From the NCBI GenBank assembly GCA_031272365.1, contig JAISTX010000068.1, positions 1-43,297 on the forward strand: 43,297 nt of DNA. Reading direction: 5' to 3'. The stretch's first letter is position 1, and each line of letters opens with the position of its first letter. The translations under genes were made by a program, and so were the position numbers. The DNA comes from Eubacteriales Family XIII. Incertae Sedis bacterium. Lineage in GTDB: Bacteria; Bacillota; Clostridia; Peptostreptococcales; Anaerovoracaceae. The notes beneath the pieces are model-generated. The model had not been told where the DNA came from, searched no databases, and saw nothing but the letters and a program-made list of their open reading frames with translations. This document shows, one piece after another, positions 1 through 8,444 of this stretch.

Positions 1-8
1 TGACACGG

Positions 9-85
9 CAATCCGCAGACTCGATTGAAAATCGGTAGCCCCGGAGCCCATTTTCCTACCGATATTGCATCGAGTCTGCGGATTG
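9..85. repeat. Stem-loop repeat, copy A, with an extra half copy
   Basis: Arms 9-38 and 56-85 are inverted repeats matching at 27 of 30 positions, around a 17-nt loop. A 19-nt piece of the left arm (GACTCGATTGAAAATCGGT, 18-36) is repeated directly at 100-118, so the right arm could pair with either copy. A related element lies at 29745-29823: loop-side sequence (AATCGGTAGCC, CATTTTC, TACC, TTGCATC) is shared, while the outer arms differ but still pair. The element lies downstream of the modC stop, so it could act as a transcript 3' end. There is no long T run, so a classic intrinsic terminator is not evident. Confidence 0.75.
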
Positions 86-150
86 CGCTCCGGCTCGCGG
101 ACTCGATTGAAAATCGGTCGCGGCTGAGCAGGATGGGCCAGCTGACCCCC

Positions 151-172
151 GGGACGCCGCCGGCGGCGTCCC
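151..172. repeat. 22-bp perfect palindrome directly after modC
   Basis: GGGACGCCGCC is followed at once by its exact reverse complement, ending one base before the modC stop codon (173-175). In RNA it would form a very GC-rich hairpin with a few unpaired bases at the tip. No T tract follows on the modC strand, so it is a possible 3'-end-stabilising or Rho-assisted hairpin rather than a textbook terminator. Confidence 0.6.
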
Positions 173-1240
173 CTATCTCAATAACAATATGCTCTCCGGC
201 CTTACGGACAGGAGCGTCACGTTTTCGACTGACGCGCCCCGGTCCACGATCCACCAGAGGCGGCAGCCCGGCCCCCCCTGGCCTTTTGCGCGCAGGATCA
301 CGTTCTTTTCGAACGGGCCTTCCACCACGTCGTCGATTTCGATTTCGAAGGAGTTGGGCCCCTCCTCCGGCACAAAATCGTGCGCGCGGATCCCGGCGTA
401 CCGGTGCCCCTCGAGCACCTCGCGCCCCGCGTCGAGCTCGATGCCCCAGTCCTCCGCGAAGCATGTCGAAGGGCCGGTCTTCCGGATCGGCGAGATATTT
501 TTGCAGCCGGTGATGCGCGCCGCCTGCGCCGCCTTGGGGTCCTCGAAGATTTCTTTCGTCGGCCCTTCCGCGACGGGGATGCCCTCGTCGAGGATGACGA
601 GCCGCCCCGCGATCTTGTACGCCTCGTCGCGGCTGTGCGTCACGAGCACGACGTCGCCGGGGTAGCCGCGGATGTTCCGCTTCAGCTCCGCCTGCATGTT
701 TTCGCGCAGGAAGGTGTCGAGCGCGGAAAACGGCTCGTCCAGCAGCAGCGCCTCCGGCTCGTAGGCGTAGATGCGCGCGAGCGCGGCCCGCTGCTGCTGC
801 CCGCCCGACAGCTGCACGGGGTATTGGCCGGCCAGCGCGGACAGCTCGTACCGCGCAAGCAGCGCGTCCACCGCGGCGGCGCGCATCGCCAGGGCGTCCC
901 GGCGCTTGAGCCTGCCGGCCCCGGCGGGCGGGCGCCACGCGATGGCGATGTTCTGCCAGACCGTCATATTCGGGAACAGCGCGTAGTTTTGAAACAGGTA
1001 GCCCACATTGCGCGCCTGCGGCACCAGATCGATCCGCGCCGACGAGTCGAACAGCGTCCGTCCGTTCACGCGGATGACGCCCTCGTCCGGCGAGACCAGC
1101 CCCGCGATGCATTTGAGCGTCATGCTCTTGCCGCTGCCCGAGGCGCCGAGCAGGGCAAGCGTCTCCCCCGGCTGCGTCTCAAAGGCGACGTCCAGCTGAA
1201 AATTTTTGTATTTTTTGCGGATGTCCACGTAGAGGCTCAT
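173..1240 (-). CDS. modC: Molybdate ABC transporter ATP-binding protein ModC
   Basis: This is the cytoplasmic ATPase that drives molybdate import through ModB. In 355 residues it shows Walker A (GASGSGKS, about 32-39), a Q-loop Gln near 84, the signature LSGGQ (144-148), Walker B ending in DE at 168-169, and the switch His in VTHSRDEA. A C-terminal domain of about 130 residues follows, in the place of the TOBE/MOP regulatory domain of this family. The ATG at 1238-1240 overlaps the modB stop as ATGA, which implies translational coupling; an upstream in-frame start would run into modB and is rejected. It is the last gene of modABC. ModC is assigned rather than another importer ATPase because of the adjoining ModA and ModB. 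Confidence 0.93.
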   Translation of the reverse strand: MSLYVDIRKKYKNFQLDVAFETQPGETLALLGASGSGKSMTLKCIAGLVSPDEGVIRVNGRTLFDSSARIDLVPQARNVGYLFQNYALFPNMTVWQNIAIAWRPPAGAGRLKRRDALAMRAAAVDALLARYELSALAGQYPVQLSGGQQQRAALARIYAYEPEALLLDEPFSALDTFLRENMQAELKRNIRGYPGDVVLVTHSRDEAYKIAGRLVILDEGIPVAEGPTKEIFEDPKAAQAARITGCKNISPIRKTGPSTCFAEDWGIELDAGREVLEGHRYAGIRAHDFVPEEGPNSFEIEIDDVVEGPFEKNVILRAKGQGGPGCRLWWIVDRGASVENVTLLSVRPESILLLR

Positions 1241-1920
1241 TTCCTGCCCCCCAGCCGGTAGCGGCCGGCGCGCGACTCGGAGAAGATGCTGATGCCCCAC
1301 ACGAAAAGGAAGGAGACGGCCACGAGGATGATCACGTACTCGTAGGCGTCGTCCATGCGCCCGCCCGAGACCGCAGAGTAGATGGCGAGCGGCATCGTGC
1401 GCGTCACGCCCGCGATGTTGCCCGCGATCATCGCCGTCGCGCCGAACTCGCCGAGCCCGCGCGAAAACGAAAGGATGCCGCCCGAGGTAAGACCAGGGGC
1501 GGCGAGAGGAAATAGGATCTTGAATGCAATTTTTGTTTCGGGCAGCCCGATGGTCCGGGCCGCCTGCAGAACCATCGGGTCCACCTGGTCAAACGCCGCG
1601 CGCGCGCTCCGGTACATGAGCGGCAGCGCGATGACCACGGCTGCGAGCACCGTCGCCGGCCAGGAGAACACGAGCTTCACGCCGAGCTCCCCGAGCAGCA
1701 ACCCGAGCGGCCTGTGCACACCGAACAGGTAGAGGAGGAAAAACCCCGCGACCGTCGGCGGCAGCACGAGCGGCATTGTCAGCACCGCGTCGCAAATCGA
1801 CCGCACCTGCTCACGGCGCGTCCGGCATACGATGTATGCGAGCGCCGTCCCGATCACGAACGTGAACACGATGGCCACGCTCGCGGTCTTGAGCGATATC
1901 AGAATGGGCGTCAGGGCCAT
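1237..1920 (-). CDS. modB: Molybdate ABC transporter permease ModB
   Basis: This is the membrane channel subunit of the molybdate importer, 227 aa and of normal length. Several hydrophobic helices are visible, beginning at about residues 10-30. The cytoplasmic EAA-type loop reads GLPETKIAFKILFPLAAPGLTSG, shown here only as its key Gly-Leu-Pro and Ala-Pro-Gly turns near the middle of the protein, and it contacts ModC. The start lies 28 bp after the modA stop, with a weak AAGG upstream. The 3' end overlaps modC by 4 bp. Confidence 0.93.
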   Translation of the reverse strand: MALTPILISLKTASVAIVFTFVIGTALAYIVCRTRREQVRSICDAVLTMPLVLPPTVAGFFLLYLFGVHRPLGLLLGELGVKLVFSWPATVLAAVVIALPLMYRSARAAFDQVDPMVLQAARTIGLPETKIAFKILFPLAAPGLTSGGILSFSRGLGEFGATAMIAGNIAGVTRTMPLAIYSAVSGGRMDDAYEYVIILVAVSFLFVWGISIFSESRAGRYRLGGRK

Positions 1921-1948
1921 TCTGACATTCTACCTTGTTAAAGTACGA

Positions 1949-2827
1949 TTAATACGGTTTGAAACCGTATTCTTCAAACACAACCATCGCCTCGTCGCCC
2001 GTCAGGAAGTCGAGGAATGCCTGCGCAGCTGCCTTCTGGTCCTCCGGGGTGCGCGCGAGCAGGGCCACCGGGTAGACGACCGGCGTCTGGAGGGTGTCCG
2101 CAGGGGCGCTCTCCAGGACGACGACCTCATCCGGCAGGCTGGCCGCGTCCGTCGCGTACACGACGCCGACCTCCGCGCTGCCTTCCGCGACCCAGGTCAG
2201 AACCTCCGTCACGTTCGTGCCAAGGCTCGCCTTCGCGTTGACCGCGTCCCATACGCCGAGCGAAGTCAGGACTTCCTGCGCATACTGCCCCGCCGGGACG
2301 CTCTCCGGGTCGCCGATCGCGATCGTCTCCGCGTCCGTGATGTTCGCGAAGCCCGTCACCGCCGTGCCCGAATCCGGGCTCGTGATGAGCACGACCTCGT
2401 TGAGCAGCAGGTCCTTGCGGCTCGCTTCGTCGATGAGGCCTTCCTCCGTCAGCGCGTCCATCTGCTTCAGCGCCGCCGAGAAGAACAGATCCGCTTCGAG
2501 GCCTTCTTCGATCTGCGTCTGCAGTTTGCCGCTCGAATCATACGTGCCCTTCACCGTGATGTTTGGGTAAGTCTCATTGAACAAGGGGATCAAGCGGTCG
2601 GCGAGCGCGTTCTCCAGGGACGCCGCCGCTGCGATCATGATGTCGCCCTCGATGTCGGAAGTCGCCGGCTCCGCCGGTTCTTCCGGCTCCGGCTCCACGG
2701 CAGCGGACGAACCCGCTGCGGACGACCCGGCCGCGCTGCTGCCGGCATCGTTGCCTGTGCATCCGGCAAACAGGAACATCATCGCCATGGCCGCCAATAC
2801 AAAAGCTAATACTCTCATCTTTTTCAT
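1949..2827 (-). CDS. modA: Molybdate-binding lipoprotein ModA
   Basis: This is the extracellular substrate-binding protein that captures molybdate (or tungstate) and delivers it to ModB. A lipoprotein signal ends in the lipobox FAGC with Cys23, followed by a low-complexity linker with three GSSAA-type units and a Glu/Pro-rich stretch. The mature domain begins with IMIAAAASLENAL, typical of ModA, and contains the FNxTYPNI and SSGKLQTQIEEG segments of the fold. A GGAGGG ribosome binding site lies 6 nt before the ATG. It is the first gene of modABC, preceded by a terminator and a small palindrome. Confidence 0.94.
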   Translation of the reverse strand: MKKMRVLAFVLAAMAMMFLFAGCTGNDAGSSAAGSSAAGSSAAVEPEPEEPAEPATSDIEGDIMIAAAASLENALADRLIPLFNETYPNITVKGTYDSSGKLQTQIEEGLEADLFFSAALKQMDALTEEGLIDEASRKDLLLNEVVLITSPDSGTAVTGFANITDAETIAIGDPESVPAGQYAQEVLTSLGVWDAVNAKASLGTNVTEVLTWVAEGSAEVGVVYATDAASLPDEVVVLESAPADTLQTPVVYPVALLARTPEDQKAAAQAFLDFLTGDEAMVVFEEYGFKPY

Positions 2828-2888
2828 AATCTGCCCTCCATGTATTTTTCCTCTTGACTGGTAGTCTATCCGATTCAGGGGGCAAAGT

Positions 2889-2906
2889 ATGTTGCCATAA
2901 CAACAT
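2889..2906. promoter_or_regulatory. Inverted repeat upstream of modA (possible operator)
   Basis: ATGTTG and CAACAT form 6-bp perfect arms around a 6-nt spacer, about 60 bp upstream of the modA start. It lies between the upstream terminator and the modA ribosome binding site, where a regulator of molybdate uptake could bind. It does not look like the E. coli ModE box. No convincing -35/-10 pair could be chosen here. Confidence 0.35.
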
Positions 2907-2911
2907 TTTGG

Positions 2912-2944
2912 AAATAAAAAAAGAATGGAGCCGCGCCAGCCCCC
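2912..2944 (-). terminator. Rho-independent terminator after the molybdopterin-binding gene
   Basis: Immediately after the stop codon at 2945-2947, the minus strand can fold a GC-rich stem of about 7 bp (2927-2944, one or two G-U pairs, 3-nt loop) followed by ATTCTTTTTTTATTT. This should separate modABC transcription from the gene upstream. Confidence 0.6.
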
Positions 2945-3961
2945 TCACACGGCGCCGAAGCCGCAGACCGGGTAGATGCAGTGGGCGCAGTTTTGGCAGA
3001 GGCCGCCCGCCGCGAGCGCGTTCAGGCTGCCCTTCGTGATTTCGATGCCCGCCATCACGCGCGGCAGCAGGATGTCGAAGATGGTGACCCTCGAGTGCAT
3101 GACGCAGCCGGGCAGCCCGAGCACGGCCGCGCCGTCTTCGAAATACGCCAGGAGGAACATCGCGCCCGGCAGCACCGGCGCGCCGTAGGACACGATGCGC
3201 GCGCCCGTGTTTTTGATGGCGAGCGGCGTGCGGTCGTCCGGGTCGACGCTCATGCCGCCCGTCACGCAGATCACGTCCGCGCCCTGTTTCTTCATGCGCA
3301 GGATCGCCTCCGTCGCCATGTCCGGGTTGTCCGGCACCGTCAGGTGCCCGCATTCGACGGCGCCGAAGGAGGCGAGCTTGCGCCGGACCACAGGCGTGAA
3401 CCCGTCTTCGACCAGGCCCTCGAACACCTCGCTGCCCGTCGTCACGACCGCCGCCTTGAGGGGTAGGTACGGGAGGATCTGCAGCACCGGGGCGGGCGTG
3501 GCCCGCACCTCCTGCATCTTCTGCCAGGAGATGGCCAGTGGGATGATGCGCGTGCCCGCGATTTTGTCCCCCTCCCGCACCGGCGACAGATCATGCCGCG
3601 TCGCCACCATGACCTCGTCGAAATCGTTGAGGGCCGAAAGCCGCCCTTTGTCCACGCGCAGCACGCCGTCCATATGGGCAAAGATCTCGACCTTGCCCTC
3701 GCGCACCTCGCCGCGCGCCGGCAGCGCGCCGGCGACAAGGTCCGCCAGCATGCCCGCCGCCTCGTTTTCGTGGATCAAGGACGCGTCTTCCTCCCAAACG
3801 AACAGATGCATCTTGCCCATTTTCAAAAGGGGCTCCACGTCCTCCTCGCGGATGACGTGCCCCTTTTGGAAAGGCGTCTCTTTCATTTCCCCTGGGATAA
3901 TGCGCGTGACATCGTGCGCCAGGACAAGCCCGACCGCATCCTGTGTCCGAATCTCCCTCAT
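2945..3961 (-). CDS. Molybdopterin-binding protein with C-terminal Cys motif
   Basis: The 338-aa protein has a MoaB/MoeA-type molybdopterin-binding domain in its second half: VVTTGSEVFEG, then VPDNPD, then the DVICVTGGMSVDPDD loop and a GLPGCVMH segment. The first half, starting MREIRTQDAVGLVLAHD, resembles the start of MoeA-like proteins. The last 20 residues hold a CxxCxxCxxxxC motif that could bind a metal or Fe-S cluster. A role in molybdenum cofactor assembly or delivery is inferred from the domain and from modABC just downstream. It is shorter than true MoeA (about 400 aa), so no gene symbol is given. It starts 43 bp after ftsZ, perhaps reading through from the dcw cluster. Confidence 0.82.
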   Translation of the reverse strand: MREIRTQDAVGLVLAHDVTRIIPGEMKETPFQKGHVIREEDVEPLLKMGKMHLFVWEEDASLIHENEAAGMLADLVAGALPARGEVREGKVEIFAHMDGVLRVDKGRLSALNDFDEVMVATRHDLSPVREGDKIAGTRIIPLAISWQKMQEVRATPAPVLQILPYLPLKAAVVTTGSEVFEGLVEDGFTPVVRRKLASFGAVECGHLTVPDNPDMATEAILRMKKQGADVICVTGGMSVDPDDRTPLAIKNTGARIVSYGAPVLPGAMFLLAYFEDGAAVLGLPGCVMHSRVTIFDILLPRVMAGIEITKGSLNALAAGGLCQNCAHCIYPVCGFGAV

Positions 3962-4004
3962 CGCTTTCTCTCACCCATCCCGGCATGCGCTGCCGGCCAG
4001 CCGG

Positions 4005-5288
4005 TCAGTCTTTTTTCTGCAGGAAACCGGGGATGGCGAAATCGCTCTCCGTGCTCGCGTCGAATTCGTCTTCGATCGAGAGCGTGCCGGAATCGTAGTC
4101 CGCCGCCGGGTCGTATTCCTGGTAGTCGTTCGGCTCCGGCCCCACCGCGATCTCCTCGGCGGCCGGCTTCGTCGCGGCGGCGCTCACGCCGATGTTCGCG
4201 AGCAGGTCGTCGTATTTGACGCCGACGGGGGGCACGAACCCCTCGTTGCTGACCGCGGGCGGCGCCGGGGGCGCCGGCACGACCGCGTCTTGCGCCACGG
4301 TGGCCGTGGGGGCGAGGTTGTCGCCTTCAAAGCCCGTTGCGATGATCGTGATGACGATGGAATCCCCGAGCGAATCGTCGATCGACATGCCGATGCGGAC
4401 ATCCGCCTCGCCGTCCGCCTCGGACTCGATCATGTCCGCCGCTTCGCTGAACTCGATCATGCCAAGGCTGTCGTCGCCTGCGATGCGCAGGAGGATATGC
4501 CGCGCGCCCGCGACCGTCGTGTCGAGGAGCGGGCTGTTGATCGCCGCCGCCACGGCGTCGCGCACGCGCGTCGCGCCGCTGCCGCGGCCGATGCCCAGAT
4601 GCGTGATGCCCTGCCCGAGCATGACGGACCGCACGTCCGCAAAGTCCACGTTGATGAAGCCCGCGCCCGTGATGATCTCCGAGATGCCCTGCACGCCGTC
4701 CTTCAGCACCTCGTTGGCGAGGTTGAACGCGTCGCGCACCTTCGTGTGCTCGTCGCTCAAAAGGATCAGCTTGTCGTTGGGGATGACCACGAGGGAGTCG
4801 ACGTATTGCTTCAGGTATTCGATGCCCTGCTCCGCGTAGACCTTCCTCTTTTTCGCTTCGAAGCTGAACGGCTTCGTCACGATGGCGATCGTCAGGATGC
4901 CGAGCTCCCGGGCGATCTTCGCGACCACCGGCGCCGCGCCCGTGCCCGTGCCGCCGCCCATGCCCGCCGTGATGAACAGCATGTCGGCCCCGCGGACCGC
5001 CTGCTCGATCTCCTGCTGGCTCTCTTCCGCTGCTTTGAGGCCGACTTCCGGATTGCCCCCCGCGCCGAGCCCGCCGGTCACCTTCGTGCCGATCTGGAGC
5101 TTGACCTCCGCACTGGATTTGAGGTTCAGATCCTGTTTGTCCGTATTGATGGCGATATACTCCACGCCCTTGATCCCGCACTCGATCATACGGTTGACAG
5201 CGTTACCGCCTCCGCCCCCGACGCCGATAACAATGATTCTCGCAAAACTCGTTTCCGGCGTCTCGAACAGGATACCGCTATTTATCAT
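4005..5288 (-). CDS. ftsZ: Cell division GTPase FtsZ
   Basis: FtsZ polymerises into the cytoplasmic division ring and recruits the other Fts proteins. The 427-aa sequence has the N-terminal [13 protein letters not shown] nucleotide-binding loop (22-34), the tubulin signature GGGTGTG at 111-117, and NxDxxD-type T7-loop residues in [12 protein letters not shown]. The variable linker (about 320-410) is rich in Ala, Pro and acidic residues, and the C-terminal peptide [11 protein letters not shown] is the usual binding site for FtsA/SepF-type tethers. A strong AAAGGAGG lies ahead of the ATG, and an extended -10 in the 75-bp gap to ftsQ gives it its own promoter. ftsA is not adjacent. Confidence 0.98.
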   Translation of the reverse strand: MINSGILFETPETSFARIIVIGVGGGGGNAVNRMIECGIKGVEYIAINTDKQDLNLKSSAEVKLQIGTKVTGGLGAGGNPEVGLKAAEESQQEIEQAVRGADMLFITAGMGGGTGTGAAPVVAKIARELGILTIAIVTKPFSFEAKKRKVYAEQGIEYLKQYVDSLVVIPNDKLILLSDEHTKVRDAFNLANEVLKDGVQGISEIITGAGFINVDFADVRSVMLGQGITHLGIGRGSGATRVRDAVAAAINSPLLDTTVAGARHILLRIAGDDSLGMIEFSEAADMIESEADGEADVRIGMSIDDSLGDSIVITIIATGFEGDNLAPTATVAQDAVVPAPPAPPAVSNEGFVPPVGVKYDDLLANIGVSAAATKPAAEEIAVGPEPNDYQEYDPAADYDSGTLSIEDEFDASTESDFAIPGFLQKKD

Positions 5289-5324
5289 TTTATATCCTCC
5301 TTTTGGTTTGCGCTTTTACTAAGC

Positions 5325-5333
5325 AGTATACCA
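5325..5333 (-). promoter_or_regulatory. Extended -10 promoter for ftsZ
   Basis: On the minus strand TGGTATACT fits TGnTATAnT and lies about 37 bp upstream of the ftsZ start, in an AT-rich gap that contrasts with the GC-rich genes on either side. No good -35 is seen at 17 bp, as is usual for extended -10 promoters. It would let ftsZ be expressed beyond the read-through from mraZ. Confidence 0.5.
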
Positions 5334-5363
5334 TATACTCTCATATTTTTCGAATAAGTTTTG

Positions 5364-6227
5364 TTAAACTACAGGAGATTCGCTTTCGCCATTTTCGCCC
5401 TCTTCGGCCGCTTCGGCGCCGGCGTCCGTTTCGGCCTCTTCCGCCTCCACCGTATCCGGCGTCTGCTCCCCGACCTCCGGCGTGAACGAGCACGTCCCCG
5501 TGCCGCTGACGCTGATCGTGCCGCGCTCGATCCCCTTGCTCGTGAGGTCGTAGGCGACCTTGCGGATCGCGGGGATATTGTTTTCGATGTTTTTCAGGTC
5601 GCCCTCGCACAGGAGCCGGTCCAGGATGTACGCCTTCGTGACGACCCCGCCGACGTCGAGCTTCTTGAAAAAGAAATCCTCCTCCTGCACCTTCTGGAAA
5701 AAGTCGATCGCCGGCTTCAGCAGATCCGCCTCCTGCACCTTCAGCGCCTTGCCGGGCTCGGGGTCGATCGGCGTCAGCCCGGCCGCGATCGGCAGCGTGG
5801 GCAGCTCCCCCTCCCCGCAGAAGCGCAGGATCATGCCGTCGTAGTTGATCACGGCGTACTGCCCGTCCTCCGTTTGGATGAGCATGTCCTCCGTGCGCTC
5901 CTCGACCTCGATCCGCACCCCGTCCGGCAGCCGCCGCTCGACGCGCGCTGAGCGGATGTACGGGTCGCTTTCCAGGTTCCCCTTCAGCTCCCCCGTCTTC
6001 GTTTTGAAGATATTGCTGCCCATCACGACGCCGGAAATCTCCAGGATCTGCTCCGCCGTGTAGTGCGTCGTGGCGTTTTCCACCTCCACGCTCTTCACCG
6101 AAAAAAGCGGGGACATCGCAAGCCGGTACAACCCATACAGGACCAGGATCGTGATCAGGGTCTTGAGCAAATAATGTTTCTTTCTCCGCTTGCCGCGTTT
6201 ACGACGGGCCTGTTCCGAATAATCCAT
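5364..6227 (-). CDS. ftsQ: Cell division protein FtsQ/DivIB
   Basis: This is a bitopic division protein that links FtsL/DivIC-type partners to septal wall synthesis. In 287 aa there is a very basic cytoplasmic N-terminus (RRKRGKRRKK), one membrane helix at about residues 20-40, a POTRA-like segment beginning FSVKSVEVENATTHYTAEQI, and the FtsQ beta-domain (VRIEVEERTEDMLIQ, YAVINYDGMIL). An acidic low-complexity tail ends the protein. The ATG at 6225-6227 is chosen because the basic tail and helix follow it; it overlaps the end of murG by 29 bp. Confidence 0.9.
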   Translation of the reverse strand: MDYSEQARRKRGKRRKKHYLLKTLITILVLYGLYRLAMSPLFSVKSVEVENATTHYTAEQILEISGVVMGSNIFKTKTGELKGNLESDPYIRSARVERRLPDGVRIEVEERTEDMLIQTEDGQYAVINYDGMILRFCGEGELPTLPIAAGLTPIDPEPGKALKVQEADLLKPAIDFFQKVQEEDFFFKKLDVGGVVTKAYILDRLLCEGDLKNIENNIPAIRKVAYDLTSKGIERGTISVSGTGTCSFTPEVGEQTPDTVEAEEAETDAGAEAAEEGENGESESPVV

Positions 6228-7311
6228 CTGCAATCTCTTCCGCGGCGCCGGGCTTTGCCGCCCTGGCCGCCGCCACTCCCATTTGCTCCAGCCTTGCCTC
6301 GTCCCGCAGCAGCCCCTCGATGCCCCGCGCAAGGCCGCCCCCCGCCATCTCCTCGTCCCGCATGATGACGGCCGCGCCCACGTCGGCGAGCGCCTTCGCG
6401 TTATAGTACTGGTGGTCGTTTGTCACATTCGGCGACGGGAGCAGGATCGACGGCTTGCCGCACGCGGCGATCTCCGAAACGGTCAATGCGCCCGCGCGCG
6501 CCGCGATCAGGTCGCACGCGGCATAGTATTCCCAGATCGCGTCCGCGTAGGGTATCACATGGATGCGCGCCGGGATGACGCCGAGCCGGTGCGCGATCTC
6601 GCCCGCGACTTCCCCATACATCCGCTGCCCCGTCACAAAGAAAAAATGCAGGCCTTCGTAGCGGCTGAGCGCGCAGATCGCCTCGACGCCCGCGGCGTTC
6701 ACGGCGTCCGCGCCCTGGCTGCCGCCGAAGAGCAGCACGGCCCGGTCGCTCTCCGGGATGCCGAACCTCCCGCGCAGCGCCGCCCGCGCGGCGGGTGCGG
6801 AGAAGATCGCCGTGCGGATCGGGTTCCCCGTGTAGACAAGCTTCGCCCGGTCCTTGAACGCGGGCGCCGCCTCCGCGAAGCCGAGGAAAACCTTGTCGGC
6901 ATACCGCTCCGAAATCCGGTTGGCGAGCCCCGGCAGCACATTTTGCTCCTGCAGGTACACCCGGATGCCGAGCCGTTTCGCTTCGCGCGCGACGGGGGCG
7001 ACGACGTAGCCGCCCGTGCCCAGCACCGCGTCCGGCTCGAAGCTCCGCAAGATGTGCCGCGCCTGCCTTGCCGCCCGGAGGAAATGCATCAGGGAAATGA
7101 GGGCCTTGAAGGCATTCCTGCGGTCCAGCCCGTGCGCGTCAATCCGCGCGACGGGGTAGCCCGCCTCCCCGACGAGGTCACGCCCGATGTCCTCCGCGCC
7201 GCCGACGAAGAGGATGCCGGCCCCCGCGTCACGCGCGCGGATCCTGTCCGCGACAGCCAGCGCGGGGTATAGGTGCCCGCCCGTCGCGCTGCTCGCAAGG
7301 AGAAATTTCAT
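6199..7311 (-). CDS. murG: UDP-GlcNAc transferase MurG (lipid II synthesis)
   Basis: MurG adds GlcNAc from UDP-GlcNAc to lipid I on the inner membrane face, giving lipid II. The 370-aa protein shows the N-terminal glycine loop ATGGHLYPALA, the second Gly-rich loop GTGGYVVAP, the LLFGGSQGADAVN motif of the C-terminal Rossmann domain, and the donor-binding ARAGALTVSEIAA stretch. The ATG overlaps the ftsW stop by one base (TGATG). Its 3' end overlaps ftsQ. Confidence 0.97.
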   Translation of the reverse strand: MKFLLASSATGGHLYPALAVADRIRARDAGAGILFVGGAEDIGRDLVGEAGYPVARIDAHGLDRRNAFKALISLMHFLRAARQARHILRSFEPDAVLGTGGYVVAPVAREAKRLGIRVYLQEQNVLPGLANRISERYADKVFLGFAEAAPAFKDRAKLVYTGNPIRTAIFSAPAARAALRGRFGIPESDRAVLLFGGSQGADAVNAAGVEAICALSRYEGLHFFFVTGQRMYGEVAGEIAHRLGVIPARIHVIPYADAIWEYYAACDLIAARAGALTVSEIAACGKPSILLPSPNVTNDHQYYNAKALADVGAAVIMRDEEMAGGGLARGIEGLLRDEARLEQMGVAAARAAKPGAAEEIADGLFGTGPS

Positions 7312-8444
7312 CAGGCCGCCTCCAATCGCTCGGCCTTTTGGGCCAGATCGGGGTCTTTGCGCGAGATGCTCAGCATGATGCCCATCAGGAACGTGAAGAG
7401 CAGGATCGCGTTGCCGCCGTAGCTGATGAACGGCAGGATAACGCCCGTCGGCGGCAGGATCGACGTCACGACGCCGATGTTCAGGACCACCTGGATGGCC
7501 ATGATGGCCGTCACGCCGGAGCCGAGCAGCATGTCGTACCGCGTCTGCGCCCGCATCGAGATCAGCATGCAGCGCCAGATGAGCAGGAGGAAGGCGATCA
7601 GGAGCAGGATGCACCCGATGAACCCCGTCTCCTCCCCGATGATCGCAAAGATGAAATCGTTTTGCGCCTCCGGCAGCCACAGCGCCTTTTCCACGCTGTT
7701 GCCGAGGCCGACGCCCGTAAGGCCGCCGCTGCCGAGCGCCAGCAGCCCCTGCACGGTCTGGTAGAACTCGCCCTGCGCGTCCGAAAACGGGTCCAGGAAA
7801 CCCGTGATGCGCGCGAGGTGCTCGCCGCCGCCGGCCTGGATCAGGTACCACACGCCAGCCGCGCCCGCCGCGATCATCAGCACGAAATACACCACCCGCA
7901 CGCCCGCGAGGAACATCATCGCCAGGATCGTGAGCACGACGATCATCGCCGTCGAGAGGTTCGGCTCCTTATATATAAGGAAGAAAACCACCACCGTCAG
8001 CAGCAGCACCGGCGCGACGCCGCGCAGGAGCGTCTTCGTGTATTTTGCGTACTTGGTGTAGTACCACGCGACGAAGAGGATGACCGCGAGCTTTGCGAAC
8101 TCGCCCGGCATGAAGGTCAGCTCGCCCACGCCGATCCAGCGCGTCGCGCCGCCCACGGACACGCCGAGCGGCGTGAACAGCAGGAGCAGGAGCAGCAGGG
8201 ACAGCGCCATGACGTAGGGCGCGAGCCGCTTGTAGACCACCGTCGGCACGAAGGAGATCGCGATCATCAGGACCGCGCCGACGCCCGCCCACGTCGCCGC
8301 GCGCTGCAGGTAGTAGTAGGGGCTCAGGTCTTTCGCGATCGTGCTGTAGTAGCTGGCGCTGAAGACCATCACCAGGCCGAACACCATGAGGACGGCGACG
8401 ATGACCAGCAGCGGTATGTCTATCTTCCCAAGTCGGAACCTCAT
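7311..8444 (-). CDS. ftsW: SEDS peptidoglycan glycosyltransferase FtsW/SpoVE
   Basis: This is a SEDS-family polytopic membrane enzyme that polymerises lipid II, paired with a class B PBP. In 377 aa there are about ten hydrophobic helices and the family motifs WIGVGELTFMPGEFAKLA and LNIGVVTSILPPTGVILPFISYGG. The ATG overlaps the murD stop as ATGA. Position between murD and murG supports FtsW or its sporulation paralogue SpoVE; sequence alone does not separate the two. Confidence 0.93.
   Translation of the reverse strand: MRFRLGKIDIPLLVIVAVLMVFGLVMVFSASYYSTIAKDLSPYYYLQRAATWAGVGAVLMIAISFVPTVVYKRLAPYVMALSLLLLLLLFTPLGVSVGGATRWIGVGELTFMPGEFAKLAVILFVAWYYTKYAKYTKTLLRGVAPVLLLTVVVFFLIYKEPNLSTAMIVVLTILAMMFLAGVRVVYFVLMIAAGAAGVWYLIQAGGGEHLARITGFLDPFSDAQGEFYQTVQGLLALGSGGLTGVGLGNSVEKALWLPEAQNDFIFAIIGEETGFIGCILLLIAFLLLIWRCMLISMRAQTRYDMLLGSGVTAIMAIQVVLNIGVVTSILPPTGVILPFISYGGNAILLFTFLMGIMLSISRKDPDLAQKAERLEAA

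Noticed and set aside
9-120. CRISPR-like repeats at the left edge
   Set aside because: There are two direct copies of a 19-nt piece and one inverted copy, without regular spacers or cas genes.
2828-2944. Molybdenum-cofactor riboswitch upstream of modA
   Set aside because: The gap is about 117 bp, and about a third of it is taken by a terminator; the remaining leader is too short and shows only a small palindrome.
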